NCBI RefSeq assembly: GCF_035989885.1
Contig: NZ_CP108518.1
Location: 4,327,501 to 4,391,500 of the forward strand
DNA: 64,000 bases
From: Streptomyces sp. NBC_01232
Lineage (GTDB): Bacteria; Actinomycetota; Actinomycetes; Streptomycetales; Streptomycetaceae
Direction: 5' to 3'
Shown here: one piece after another, positions 17,287 through 25,652 of the stretch
Layout of the letters: each line of letters opens with the position of its first letter
How positions within the stretch are numbered: position 1 is the first letter of the stretch
Program-made: the position numbers and the translations under genes
The notes under the pieces: model-generated
The model's database searches: none
The model's input: only the letters and a program-made list of their open reading frames with translations
What the model was told of the DNA's origin: nothing

Positions 17287-19853
17287 TCAGGATCGCGCTG
17301 CGCACCCTGCGCCACCACAGGGGCGGATTCATCGCCTCGTTCATCGCGCTGTTCTTCGGCGCGACCATCGTCGTGGCCTGCGGCGGTCTGCTGGAGACGG
17401 GCATCCACAACGCCGCCCCGCCCCAGCGGCTGGCCGCGGCCCCCGTCGTCGTGACCGGGGAGCAGCGCTACCTCGGCACCTCCAGCGAGATGGTCTTCCC
17501 CGAGAGGGTCCGCTTCGACGCGGCTCTCGCCGCGAAGATCGAGGCGGTCCCCGGGGTGGAGCGCACCGCCGCCGACGTCTCCTTCCCCGCCTCCCTGGCA
17601 CCGGCCGGCGGCAAGGGCCCGGCCGCACAGGTCACCGGCCACGGCTGGGCCTCCGCCGCCCTCACCCCGTACCGCATCACCCAGGGCTCCGCGCCCGCGG
17701 ACACCGGTCACGTCGTCCTGGACACCCGGCTCGCGCAGCGGGCGGGCCTGAGCCCCGGCTCCCGGGTCGAGATCCGCTCCGGCGGCGCTTCCCGGACGTA
17801 CGAGGTCTCCGGCCTGGCGGAGGGCGACGGCGAGGCTGGCGGGGTCTTCCTGTCCGATGCCGCCGCCCTCGACGCACGGGCCGCCGCCGGACTGCCCGGC
17901 ACCGTCGACAACATCGGCGTCTTCCCGGCCTCCGGCGCGGACACGGCTGCGGTGGCCGACGCCGTCCGCAAGGCGGTCGCCGGAGCGCAGGTGTCGGTAC
18001 TGACCGGTGACGAGCGGGGCCGCGCCGAGAACCCGGGCGTGATCGACGACGGCAGCGACCTGATCCCGCTGGCCGCCGCGTTCGGCGGACTGTCCGCCAT
18101 GGTCACCGTCTTCGTCGCCTCCTCCACCCTCGGCCTGTCCATCCAGCAGCGGCAGCGCGAGATGGCCCTGCTGCGGGCCATCGGCACCACCCCCGGCCAG
18201 CTGCGCCGGCTGATCCTGGGCGAGACCGTCCTGCTGGCGGCCATCGCCACGGCGCTGGCGTGCATTCCCGGGCCACGCGTCGGACGCTGGCTGCTGAGCG
18301 CCTTCGCCGACGCGGGCGTGGTCCCCGAGACGATCGTCTTCCGCGCCGGATCCGTCCCGCTGATCGTCGGCGTGGGCACCGCGTTCGTCACCGCCGTCGG
18401 CGCCGCGTTCATCGCGGCCAACAGCGCGGCCCGGACCCGGCCCACCGAGGCGCTCGCCGAAGCGGGCCTCCAGCGCCGGTGGTTCAGCGGCTTCCGCTCG
18501 GTCCTGGGGCTGTTCTGCCTGATCGGCGGAGCCGCCCTGGCCGTCGGCACGGCCGGTACGGACGGCCCGGACGCCGGGAGCGTCGCCACCCCGGCGGCGA
18601 TGGTGTGGACGATCGGCTTCGGTCTCCTCGGCCCGGTCCTGGCCCGGGGCATCACGGCCTCGCTGCGCCGCCCGGTGCGCGCGCTGTCCGGGCTCTCCGG
18701 ACACCTCGCCACCCGCAACGCCAAGGCCCGTACGGCCCGGCTCGCGGCGGCGGTGATGCCGGTGATGCTCGCCACCGGTCTGGCCGTCGGCCTGATCTAC
18801 ATGCAGACCACTCAGGCCGACGGCGCCGACCGGGCGTTCGACGAGAGCCTGCGGGCCGACGCGGTGGTGACCTCCGTGTCCGGCGGCATGCCGCTGGAGA
18901 CCGTGGACGCGATCCGCGGCCTGCCCGGGGTCGAGGCGGCCTCCGCCCAGGTCCCCAGCCTCGGCTTCATCGAGCCCGACGTACCGGTCGACCCGACCGC
19001 GAACGGCGGTGACGGGGAGTCGAGCGCCCCGCAGCCCACCGAGGTGTCGATGCAGGGCGTCACCCCCGAGGGGGTCGCGCGGACGACCTCCTTCCGGGCC
19101 GCCTCCGGCAGCCTGGACCGGCTGCGCGGTGACACCGTCGCCCTGCCGGCCCGGTACGCCGGCGACCGGAAGATCGGCGACACCGTGCCGATGCGCCTGG
19201 GCGACGGCACCCGCGTGGACCTCGAACTGGTCGCCACCGTCGACGGCAAGCGCGGCTACGAGACCGCCCTGGTCCCGGCATCCGTACTGGTGGGGCACAC
19301 CGACGCGGGACTCGTCCCGCAGATCATGGTGAGCGCCGCGCCGGGCACCGACCGGGCCGCCCTGGAGGCGTCGCTGCGCACCCTCGCCGACCGGCAGCCC
19401 GGCCTGCGGGTCACCGACCGGCAGGCGCTGACGGCGGTCGCCGCGGACAACAGCGACACCCAGTCCTGGATGGCCTACCTGGTCCTGGCCGTGGTCGTCG
19501 GCTACGCGGCGATCGCCCTGGTCAACACCCAGGTGCTGGCCACCACCGAGCGCCGGCGCGAGTTCATGCTCCAGCGGCTGATCGGCGCCACCCGCCGGCA
19601 GGTGATGCAGATGATGGCGATGGAGGCGGTCCTGGTCTCCGTGGCGGGCATCGTCCTCGGCCTGCTGGTGGCGCTGCTGACCCTGGTGCCCTTCAGCATG
19701 AGCGTGCTGGGCACGACGCTCCCGACGGGCTCCCCGTGGATCCTCGTCACGGTGGTCGGCGGCGCCCTGGGCCTGACCCTGGCCACGACCCTGCTGTCGG
19801 CGGGCGCGGTCCTGCGCGGCAGGCCCGGCGACCTGGCGGGCATCAAGGAGTGA
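17283..19853 (+). CDS. FtsX/MacB-fold ABC transporter permease
   Basis: This 856-residue permease has two FtsX repeats, the usual actinobacterial layout. There is an N-terminal membrane segment (about 15-35), a large extracytoplasmic domain, three membrane segments about 255-380 with QQRQREMALLRAIGTTPGQLRRLILGE, a further one around 390-450, a second extracytoplasmic domain about 490-720, and three C-terminal segments with a second copy of the motif, TERRREFMLQRLIGATRRQVMQMM. GTG 17283 overlaps the ATPase stop. MacB-type systems extrude peptides and antibiotics from the membrane or envelope; the substrate here is presumably the cluster product. A 20-bp hairpin follows the gene. Confidence 0.92.
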   Translation: MIRIALRTLRHHRGGFIASFIALFFGATIVVACGGLLETGIHNAAPPQRLAAAPVVVTGEQRYLGTSSEMVFPERVRFDAALAAKIEAVPGVERTAADVSFPASLAPAGGKGPAAQVTGHGWASAALTPYRITQGSAPADTGHVVLDTRLAQRAGLSPGSRVEIRSGGASRTYEVSGLAEGDGEAGGVFLSDAAALDARAAAGLPGTVDNIGVFPASGADTAAVADAVRKAVAGAQVSVLTGDERGRAENPGVIDDGSDLIPLAAAFGGLSAMVTVFVASSTLGLSIQQRQREMALLRAIGTTPGQLRRLILGETVLLAAIATALACIPGPRVGRWLLSAFADAGVVPETIVFRAGSVPLIVGVGTAFVTAVGAAFIAANSAARTRPTEALAEAGLQRRWFSGFRSVLGLFCLIGGAALAVGTAGTDGPDAGSVATPAAMVWTIGFGLLGPVLARGITASLRRPVRALSGLSGHLATRNAKARTARLAAAVMPVMLATGLAVGLIYMQTTQADGADRAFDESLRADAVVTSVSGGMPLETVDAIRGLPGVEAASAQVPSLGFIEPDVPVDPTANGGDGESSAPQPTEVSMQGVTPEGVARTTSFRAASGSLDRLRGDTVALPARYAGDRKIGDTVPMRLGDGTRVDLELVATVDGKRGYETALVPASVLVGHTDAGLVPQIMVSAAPGTDRAALEASLRTLADRQPGLRVTDRQALTAVAADNSDTQSWMAYLVLAVVVGYAAIALVNTQVLATTERRREFMLQRLIGATRRQVMQMMAMEAVLVSVAGIVLGLLVALLTLVPFSMSVLGTTLPTGSPWILVTVVGGALGLTLATTLLSAGAVLRGRPGDLAGIKE

Positions 19854-19867
19854 CCCCGCGCGTACGA

Positions 19868-19910
19868 ACGGCCGCCCCCCGCACGGAGATTCCGTGCGGG
19901 GGGCGGCCGT
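19868..19910. terminator. 20-bp perfect hairpin, bidirectional terminator
   Basis: Arms 19868-19887 and 19891-19910 pair perfectly around a 3-nt loop. It separates the rightward halogenase-transporter operon from the leftward ArsR-type gene, so it should stop both transcripts. Confidence 0.88.
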
Positions 19911-19944
19911 GTGCGCCGGGCGCGAGCGCTGCCGTCCGCGTACG

Positions 19945-20877
19945 TCAGGACGCGTGCTGCAGGACGCCGGCGGGCGGGAGAACCGCGGCCGGGGGCCTGT
20001 GCCGGCTTCCTGCGGCGGACTGCACGGCCATGCCCTTGAGCAGCGCGGCGCCGAGCGGGGTCAGGGTGTGCAGCACGGTGTTGCGTACGCGGCGCGTCGT
20101 GATCAGGCCCGTCCGGCGCAGCACGGCCGTGTGCTGGCTGGCGCCGGCTGCCGAGATGCCGAGCCGGTCGGCGAGCTGGGTCGTGGTGCAGCTGGCCCGC
20201 AGCACGTGCAGCGCGGCCGCCCGGGTCTGGCCGACCAGGGCGCCCAGCGACTGCCCGCTGTCGTCCGGCTTGTCCCACAGCGCGGTCGCCTGGTGGCTGT
20301 CCGGCGGCGCGGCGAACGCCAGCACCACCGGCGCGGACGGGTCCAGGCTGCGGGTGACGCGGCCGGCCCGGTGGGCCAGGAACACCGATGGCGCCAGCAC
20401 CAGGCCGCGTCCGTCCAGGTGGATGTCCGTGTCGGGCCCGTCGTGGATCTCCAGCACCGGCGCCCGCCAGGTGATGCGGGAGTGCAGCGTGGTCAGCAGC
20501 AGTTCGGCCCCGCCGCCCATCAGCACCCGGCCCCGGGCCTCGCACTCGACCTCCAGGAACGCCAGCAGGTGGTCCCAGTACGGGGCCACCGCGGTCTGCC
20601 ACACCCGGGTGAGGTCGCCCCCCGCCGCGCCCTGCTCGATGATCCGCAGCAGGGCGCCGAGGGCGGCCTCGCCGTCCGTACCGGGGCCGGCCGGAGCGGC
20701 GGGGCCGCCGGCCAGGGGCCGGAGCCGGTCCCCGACCTGGCTGCGCCAGCGCGCGAACGGGGCGCTGACGCCCCGTCCGAGGAGTCCGTGGGCGAAGGCC
20801 GACTCGACCAGCGGTCCCGCCGTGATCTTCAGGCGGGTGCGGGCGACGTCAGCAGCGGTGAAATGGATCCTTTGCAC
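19945..20877 (-). CDS. ArsR-like winged-helix regulator with N-terminal DUF5937-type domain
   Basis: This 310-residue protein begins MQRIHFTAADVARTRLKI, as in actinobacterial proteins annotated DUF5937/ArsR. A roughly 210-residue N-terminal ligand-type domain is followed by a C-terminal winged helix (about 225-290; LGALVGQTRAAALHVLRASCTTTQLADRLGISAAGASQHTAVLRRTGLI). No metal-binding Cys pattern is evident, so a metal sensor is unlikely. It lies downstream of the orphan DrrA-like ATPase (115-bp gap). It could repress transporter genes nearby. The link to the cluster is positional only. Confidence 0.82.
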   Translation of the reverse strand: MQRIHFTAADVARTRLKITAGPLVESAFAHGLLGRGVSAPFARWRSQVGDRLRPLAGGPAAPAGPGTDGEAALGALLRIIEQGAAGGDLTRVWQTAVAPYWDHLLAFLEVECEARGRVLMGGGAELLLTTLHSRITWRAPVLEIHDGPDTDIHLDGRGLVLAPSVFLAHRAGRVTRSLDPSAPVVLAFAAPPDSHQATALWDKPDDSGQSLGALVGQTRAAALHVLRASCTTTQLADRLGISAAGASQHTAVLRRTGLITTRRVRNTVLHTLTPLGAALLKGMAVQSAAGSRHRPPAAVLPPAGVLQHAS

Positions 20878-20991
20878 AGTGAAGCCCCCGTGGTACCGCT
20901 AGGTGTCGTCGAAAATGGGGCGGCCGGGCACCCGCGTCCGCGGACGGGCCCGTTGCCGGGCCGCGGTCCGCCGCGCGTGTGCCCGGCCGGG

Positions 20992-21936
20992 TCAGGCCGG
21001 AGTACCGGTGAGCGTGACGAAGACGTCGTCGAGGGTGGGCCTGCGGAGGGCGAAGTCACTGACCTCCACACCCTCCAGCCGCAGGGTCCCCGCGGCCGAC
21101 GCGATCGTGCCCAGGCCGTCGCCGACCGGGATGGAGACCACGCCGCGCACGGCGTCCACGGACGGTTCCGCCGCGGTGATCCGGCGCAGCGCGGCCACCG
21201 CGTCCTGCAGGCGGTCCGGCACGGCCACGGTCACCTCCAGCCGCTCCTCGCCGACCTTGCGCTTGAGTTCGTCCGGGGTGCCCTCCGCGATGACGCGGCC
21301 GGAGTCGATGACCGCGATGCGGTCGGCGAGGAAGTCGGCCTCCTCCAGGTACTGGGTGGTCAGCAGCACGGTGACCCCGTCCTCGACCAGGTCCCGTACG
21401 ACCGTCCACAGGCCCATTCGGCTCACCGGGTCCAGCCCCGTGGTCGGCTCGTCCAGGAACAGCACCGACGGAGTCGCGACCAGGGAGGCCGCCAGGTCCA
21501 GCCGGCGGCGCATACCGCCCGAGTAGGTGCGGGCCAGCCGGTCTCCGGCCGCGGTCAGGTCGAAGCGCTCCAGCAGCTCCTGGGCCCGCACGCGGGTGGC
21601 GGCGCGTCCCAGATGGACGAGCGTGCCGATGAGTTCGAGGTTCTCGCGGCCGGTGAGCATCTCGTCGACGGCCGCGTACTGGCCGGCCAGGCCGATCCGG
21701 CGGCGCACCTCGTGCGGCTCGCGCACGATGTCGTAGCCGGCGACCGTGGCGTGGCCGCCGTCCGGTTCGAGCAGCGTCGCGAGCATGCGTACGGTGGTGG
21801 TCTTGCCCGCACCGTTGGGGCCGAGCAGGCCCAGTACCGTGCCGGCGGGGACCTCCAGGTCCACACCGCCGAGCGCCTCGTGGCTGTCGTAGCTCTTGCG
21901 CAGTCCCTCCGCGCGAATGGCCATGTCCACGTCCAC
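20992..21936 (-). CDS. DrrA-type ABC exporter ATP-binding protein, no permease beside it
   Basis: This 314-residue ATPase has Walker A GPNGAGKTTT, the SGGMRRRLDLAASL signature, Walker B VLFLDEPTTGLDP, and the C-terminal domain (about 220-314; ERLEVTVAVPDRLQDAVAAL, ALRRPTLDDVFVTLTG) typical of daunorubicin-resistance DrrA proteins. These normally pair with a DrrB permease encoded immediately downstream. Here the next gene is the ArsR-type regulator, and no DrrB-like gene is found in the window. The partner may lie beyond the left edge of the cluster or be encoded elsewhere. It is transcribed with mbtH, 32 bp upstream. Confidence 0.93.
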   Translation of the reverse strand: MDVDMAIRAEGLRKSYDSHEALGGVDLEVPAGTVLGLLGPNGAGKTTTVRMLATLLEPDGGHATVAGYDIVREPHEVRRRIGLAGQYAAVDEMLTGRENLELIGTLVHLGRAATRVRAQELLERFDLTAAGDRLARTYSGGMRRRLDLAASLVATPSVLFLDEPTTGLDPVSRMGLWTVVRDLVEDGVTVLLTTQYLEEADFLADRIAVIDSGRVIAEGTPDELKRKVGEERLEVTVAVPDRLQDAVAALRRITAAEPSVDAVRGVVSIPVGDGLGTIASAAGTLRLEGVEVSDFALRRPTLDDVFVTLTGTPA

Positions 21937-21968
21937 AGTTGTCTCCTCCGCCCCGGACCCGTGCCCGA

Positions 21969-22190
21969 TCAGGCGGACGACTCGGCGCCGGCGGCCGCAC
22001 GGAGCCCCGCCGGACGCATGTCCGTCCAGGTCTCCTCCACGTAGGCGAGGGCCGCGTCGCGCGGGCCCTCGCCCAGGGCGACGGTCCAGCCCTCGGGGCG
22101 CGGGGCGAAGGCGGGCCAGAGGGAGTGCTGGCCCTCGTCGTTCAGCAGCACCAGAAAGGTTCCGTCTTGGTCGTCAAAGGGGTTCGACAC
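21969..22190 (-). CDS. MbtH-like protein
   Basis: This 73-residue protein has the family signature NPFDDQDGTFLVLLNDEGQHSLWPAF, then PEGWTVALGEGPRDAALAYVEETWTDMRP. MbtH-like proteins bind adenylation domains of NRPS and support their folding and activity. GTG at 22190 is preferred to the GTG three codons upstream because GGAG then lies 8 nt away and the protein starts with the canonical MSNPFDD. It is the first gene of a short leftward unit (mbtH, DrrA-like ATPase) behind a three-heptamer SARP-type promoter. Confidence 0.95.
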   Translation of the reverse strand: MSNPFDDQDGTFLVLLNDEGQHSLWPAFAPRPEGWTVALGEGPRDAALAYVEETWTDMRPAGLRAAAGAESSA

Positions 22191-22243
22191 GTCGCTCACT
22201 CCGTCATCCGGGTCGTCAGGGACGGGCCGTGGCCCGCCCTGTG

Positions 22244-22285
22244 AGAATCCTGGACGGCGCTGACGGGTCGCTGAGCTGCGTCTGA
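22244..22285 (-). promoter_or_regulatory. SARP-type promoter of mbtH: 3 phased heptamers plus -10
   Basis: CTGA starts at 22260, 22271 and 22282, exactly 11 bp apart. The last heptamer ends at 22257 and is followed after 7 bp by GATTCT (22249-22244), a good -10. The leader to the mbtH start would be about 45 nt. The geometry is identical to that at the NRPS and ACP promoters. Confidence 0.7.
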
Positions 22286-22378
22286 CGACTGCGGGTGATT
22301 TGCTAACCCCTCCGGTATGAAGCGTTCCGGTGAGAGACCGGTGCGACCGAGGTGCGATCCCGGTGCGAGGCGTTCCGG

Positions 22379-23947
22379 CTATCGGCGGTCCGCCCGCGCC
22401 CGGGTCGCGGCGATGTCCGTCTTGCCGTTGGCGTTCACCACGATCTCGTCCACCAGGTGCACCGCACCCGGTACGAGCGCCGAGGGGAGCGCGGCGGCCA
22501 GGGTCCCCCGCACCACCTTCGAGAACTCCTCCGCGCCCGGCCGCGGACCCCGGCCGCCGAGCCGGACGTACAGCTCCAGGGTGTCCACCGGCCCGCGCAC
22601 GATGTCGAAGGCGGCGTCCGCCACCCCCGGGACGCCCAGGACGTGGTGGCGCAGCTCGCCCAGCTCCACCCGGTGGCCGTTGACCTTCAACTGGTCGTCA
22701 CCCCGGCCGAGATAGAGCAGCTCGCCGTCCGCGAGCAGTTCCACGGTGTCCCCGGTGCGGTAGGCGCGCCCCCGGGCCGGTCCGCCCAGTTCGCCCTCGT
22801 CGAGGAACTTCCCGGAGTCCGCGCCGCCGAGGTACCCGGCGGCGACCGCCCGCCCGGCGATGACCAGCTCGCCGGGCGTGCCCGGCGCCACGGGACGCAG
22901 ACCCTCGTCGACCACGTACGCCCGGGTGTTCCAGGCGGGCCGGCCGATCGGCACGGTGGGGGTCGAGGGAACGCTGTCGCGGTCGAAGCGGTAGGCGCAG
23001 CACCCGATGGTGGTCTCCGTCGGGCCGTAGTGGTTGACGAGCAGCACGCCGTCCAGCCGGGACCGGAGCGAGGCGATGAGGGCGGGGTCCAGGCCCTCGC
23101 CGCCGAACATCAGCAGGCGCGTGACGCGGTCGTAGCGCGGCGGCTCGGCCAGCACGTCGAAGAAGCGGGCGTGCGACGGGGTCATCTTCACGAAGGTGTA
23201 CGGGTCCCCGCCCTCCCCGAACAGGGTCTCCTGGTCCCAGATCCCGGCGACGGTGGTGACGGTGCGACCCTGCGCGAGGGGCACCCACAGGGAGGTCATC
23301 GCCAGGTCGAAGCCGAGGCTGCCGAAGAGCGGGCTGCCGCTTCCGCTGTCCGCTCCGCCCACGAGATCGCCGCACCAGGCGACGTAGTTGGTGAGCGAAC
23401 CGTGCGGGACCATGACGCCCTTGGGGGTGCCGGTGGAGCCGGAGGTGAACACCACGTACGCGATGTCGTGCGGCCCCGGGAGCGCCGGTTCCGGCAGCCC
23501 GGCGGCCTCGGGCAGCTCCCGTACGTCGATGACGGGCACGCTCAGGGCGGGCAGCGTCCCGCCGCCCCGGGCGCCGTCGTGGAGCAGGGCCGTCGGGGCC
23601 GCTCCCGCCAGGACGGACGCGGTCCGCTCGCCGGGGTGGGTCGGGTCGATCGGCACGTAGGCCGCGCCGAGGGCCATCACCCCGAGCGCCCCGGCCACCG
23701 TGCCGGCGGTGCGGTCGGCCCATACTGCGACGCGGTCACCGGGGCCGGTACCGGCCTCGCGGAGGGCGGCTGCGACGGCGAGGGAGCGCTGCCACACCTG
23801 CCGGTAGGTGATGCGCTCCCGGCCCGAGCGGATGGCGACGGCGTCCGGGCGGGTCCGGGCGTGCCCGCGCACCAGGTGCACGAACGACTCGGCCGTGACG
23901 GGCCGGACCTCGCCGGCGATCGAGCTGGGGTGGGGTGCTGAGAGCAT
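22379..23947 (-). CDS. Free-standing amino acid adenylation enzyme, Asp-like specificity code
   Basis: This 522-residue stand-alone A domain has A3 FTSGSTGTPKGVM, A5 NHYGPTETT, A7 YRTGD, A8 GRGDDQLKVNGHRVELGE and A10 Lys in NANGKTD. No carrier protein or condensation domain is attached. By-eye specificity residues are D-L-T-K-M-G-H-I-G (from GFDLAMT, FVKMTPS, LLMFGGE, NHYGPTETTIG). The published code for L-Asp is D-L-T-K-V-G-H-I-G-K, so Asp or a close relative is predicted. It would charge a carrier in trans, perhaps an NRPS module lacking its own A domain. It lies between mbtH and the PPTase gene, all leftward. Confidence 0.92.
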   Translation of the reverse strand: MLSAPHPSSIAGEVRPVTAESFVHLVRGHARTRPDAVAIRSGRERITYRQVWQRSLAVAAALREAGTGPGDRVAVWADRTAGTVAGALGVMALGAAYVPIDPTHPGERTASVLAGAAPTALLHDGARGGGTLPALSVPVIDVRELPEAAGLPEPALPGPHDIAYVVFTSGSTGTPKGVMVPHGSLTNYVAWCGDLVGGADSGSGSPLFGSLGFDLAMTSLWVPLAQGRTVTTVAGIWDQETLFGEGGDPYTFVKMTPSHARFFDVLAEPPRYDRVTRLLMFGGEGLDPALIASLRSRLDGVLLVNHYGPTETTIGCCAYRFDRDSVPSTPTVPIGRPAWNTRAYVVDEGLRPVAPGTPGELVIAGRAVAAGYLGGADSGKFLDEGELGGPARGRAYRTGDTVELLADGELLYLGRGDDQLKVNGHRVELGELRHHVLGVPGVADAAFDIVRGPVDTLELYVRLGGRGPRPGAEEFSKVVRGTLAAALPSALVPGAVHLVDEIVVNANGKTDIAATRARADRR

Positions 23948-24001
23948 CGCTCCTCCTGTGTTCGCCCGGGCGGCCCTCCGCGGTACGGGGCGGGCTCGGT
24001 G

Positions 24002-24037
24002 CAGCCTGTCCCGTGCGGGCCGCTGCGGGACAGGCTG
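24002..24037 (-). terminator. 12-bp hairpin after the PPTase gene
   Basis: Arms 24002-24013 and 24026-24037 are perfect complements with a 12-nt loop, starting right at the PPTase stop codon. It probably ends the dioxygenase-formamidase-PPTase transcript before the adenylation gene. Confidence 0.7.
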
Positions 24038-24745
24038 TTAAGCGCCTGCCAAATGTCCGCCCCCGGGCCCGCGTCCGGGCCCGCCCGTCACGTGGCGGGC
24101 GGGCACCGCCACGACCGCGAGCAGCAGCCCGTTCCCCGCGGCCCAGCGGCCGCCCAGCAGCTCTTCGGACCCGTGCCGGATCCGTGCGCGGAACCGGCCG
24201 TCCGCGGGCGGCCCGCAGAAGGCCACCTCCACGTCGCGGAACCCGAGCCGGACCCGGGCCTGCGGGAACCAGGCCTTGTACGCCGCCTCCTTGGCGCAGA
24301 ACAGCAGCCGGTCCCAGCACACGCCCGCGCCGGAAGGCCCCGGCAGCGCGGCCCGCTCGGCGGGCAGGGCGATCGTCTCCAGGACCCCCGCGCGCAGCGG
24401 CCGGTCCGGTTCCGCGTCGATGCCGAGCCGGGCCACGTCCGCGGCCAGGGCGACGGCCGCGGCCCGGTACCCCCGGGTGTGGGTCAGGCTCCCCACCACC
24501 CCGGCGGGCCAGCGGGGCACCCCGTCCCCGTCCGGGAGCAGCGCCACCGGGGCGGCCGGCCGGCCGCTGCCGCCGAGCTCCCGCAGGGCCCGTCGGGCGC
24601 AGTGCCGCACGGTGGCGAACTCGCGCCGGCGGCCCGCCGCGACGTCGGCCACCACGGCCTCCTCGGCCGGCAGCAGCACCCCCTCGGGGGCGTCGCCGAA
24701 GGCGTCGGCGCCGGTGGCGCGGCCGGGCAGCAGGGCCCGGATCAC
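24038..24745 (-). CDS. Sfp-type 4'-phosphopantetheinyl transferase
   Basis: This 235-residue protein has the Sfp/EntD signatures: VGSLTHTRGYRAAAVA, LGIDAEPDRPL (the Mg-binding acid after Gly-Ile-Asp) and WDRLLFCAKEAAYKAWFP. It transfers phosphopantetheine from CoA to carrier-protein serines, here the NRPS PCP (Ser ~1031) and the PKS ACP (Ser45). The GTG start lies 7 bp after the formamidase stop within an 11-nt direct repeat (24738-24759). EntD-like spacing and the CAKEAAYKAW wording suggest the EntD subfamily. Presence in the cluster supports a dedicated activator. Confidence 0.95.
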   Translation of the reverse strand: MIRALLPGRATGADAFGDAPEGVLLPAEEAVVADVAAGRRREFATVRHCARRALRELGGSGRPAAPVALLPDGDGVPRWPAGVVGSLTHTRGYRAAAVALAADVARLGIDAEPDRPLRAGVLETIALPAERAALPGPSGAGVCWDRLLFCAKEAAYKAWFPQARVRLGFRDVEVAFCGPPADGRFRARIRHGSEELLGGRWAAGNGLLLAVVAVPARHVTGGPGRGPGGGHLAGA

Positions 24746-24752
24746 CTCCGGA

Positions 24753-25652
24753 TCACCTCTGGAACCGGGCGGCCCGGGCGACGGCCGCGCCGAGCACGGT
24801 GTCCGGCCGTCCGAGGTCGAAGGGCAGGTCGAAGTGGTGCCGTCCGGCCACCACCAGCTCGTTCACGTCCGCGGCCGGGCCCACGGCCGCCCGTACGGCC
24901 CCGGCGAACGCCGCCTGCTGCCGGCCGAAGGCATCCGTCTCGTGAATCCCGCGGGCGATGACCAGCGGCGGCAGCGCTCCCGGCCCCGGCACCGGCCCCG
25001 GCTCCGACCCGGCCCCGGCGGTCAGGCGGTGCAGCGGACTCACCTCGCGGGCCTCCTGCGCGTCCATGCCGAGCGCGTCGTTGACGTACGTACGGGTCAG
25101 CGGCTCCAGCTCGTAGACGCCGCTGATCAGCGTCGCGGACGCGATCTCGGCCGCCGCGTCCGTCCCGGCGGCCCGCCAGCCGGCGGTGTCCAGGAGCGCC
25201 GATGCCACCAGGTGGGCGCCGGCGGAGTGCCCGGCGAGGTGCACGGCCGAGGGCGCGCCGGGCAGTTCGGCCCGGCCCGCGCAGATCCGGCGTACGGAGT
25301 CGGCGGCCATGGCGGTGATCGCGCGCATCCGGTACCGGGGCGCCAGGCCGTAGCCGAGCGCCGCGAAGGAGATGCCCGCCGCCACGAAGTCCGCTGCCGC
25401 GAAGGCAGCTTCGGACCTGCTGAGTTCCTGCCAGTAGCCGCCGTGCACGAAGACCATCAGCGGCGCTCCCGGCTCGGCGGCGGGAAACAGGTCGAGCCGC
25501 TGCTCCGGCAGCGGCCCGCACGGCAGGCCGCGGTGCACCCGCAGGGTGGCGCGGGCCCGCGCGCTGTCGTCCGCGTAGCGCGCCAGGTACCGGTCGAGGT
25601 CGGCTACGAGCGAGCTGGGGGAATAGTCGAGGTCGAGTGCGGTCGTGGTCAC
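24753..25652 (-). CDS. Kynurenine formamidase-type alpha/beta hydrolase
   Basis: This 299-residue serine hydrolase has the oxyanion motif FVHGGYW (HGGxW, typical of arylformamidases), the nucleophile Ser in LAGHSAGAH, an acid in the ARGIHETDAF region and a terminal His in GRHHFDLPFDL. It hydrolyses N-formylkynurenine to kynurenine plus formate. GTG 25652 overlaps the tryptophan dioxygenase stop (GTGA), so the two steps are coupled. Together with the halogenase this gives chlorokynurenine. Kynureninase is absent nearby, consistent with kynurenine being a building block rather than a catabolite. Confidence 0.88.
   Translation of the reverse strand: MTTTALDLDYSPSSLVADLDRYLARYADDSARARATLRVHRGLPCGPLPEQRLDLFPAAEPGAPLMVFVHGGYWQELSRSEAAFAAADFVAAGISFAALGYGLAPRYRMRAITAMAADSVRRICAGRAELPGAPSAVHLAGHSAGAHLVASALLDTAGWRAAGTDAAAEIASATLISGVYELEPLTRTYVNDALGMDAQEAREVSPLHRLTAGAGSEPGPVPGPGALPPLVIARGIHETDAFGRQQAAFAGAVRAAVGPAADVNELVVAGRHHFDLPFDLGRPDTVLGAAVARAARFQR

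Noticed and set aside
22191..22199. GTG at 22199 as the MbtH start
   Set aside because: The GTG at 22190 gives the canonical SNPFDD start and a GGAG at 8 nt; from 22199 the SD would be too close.
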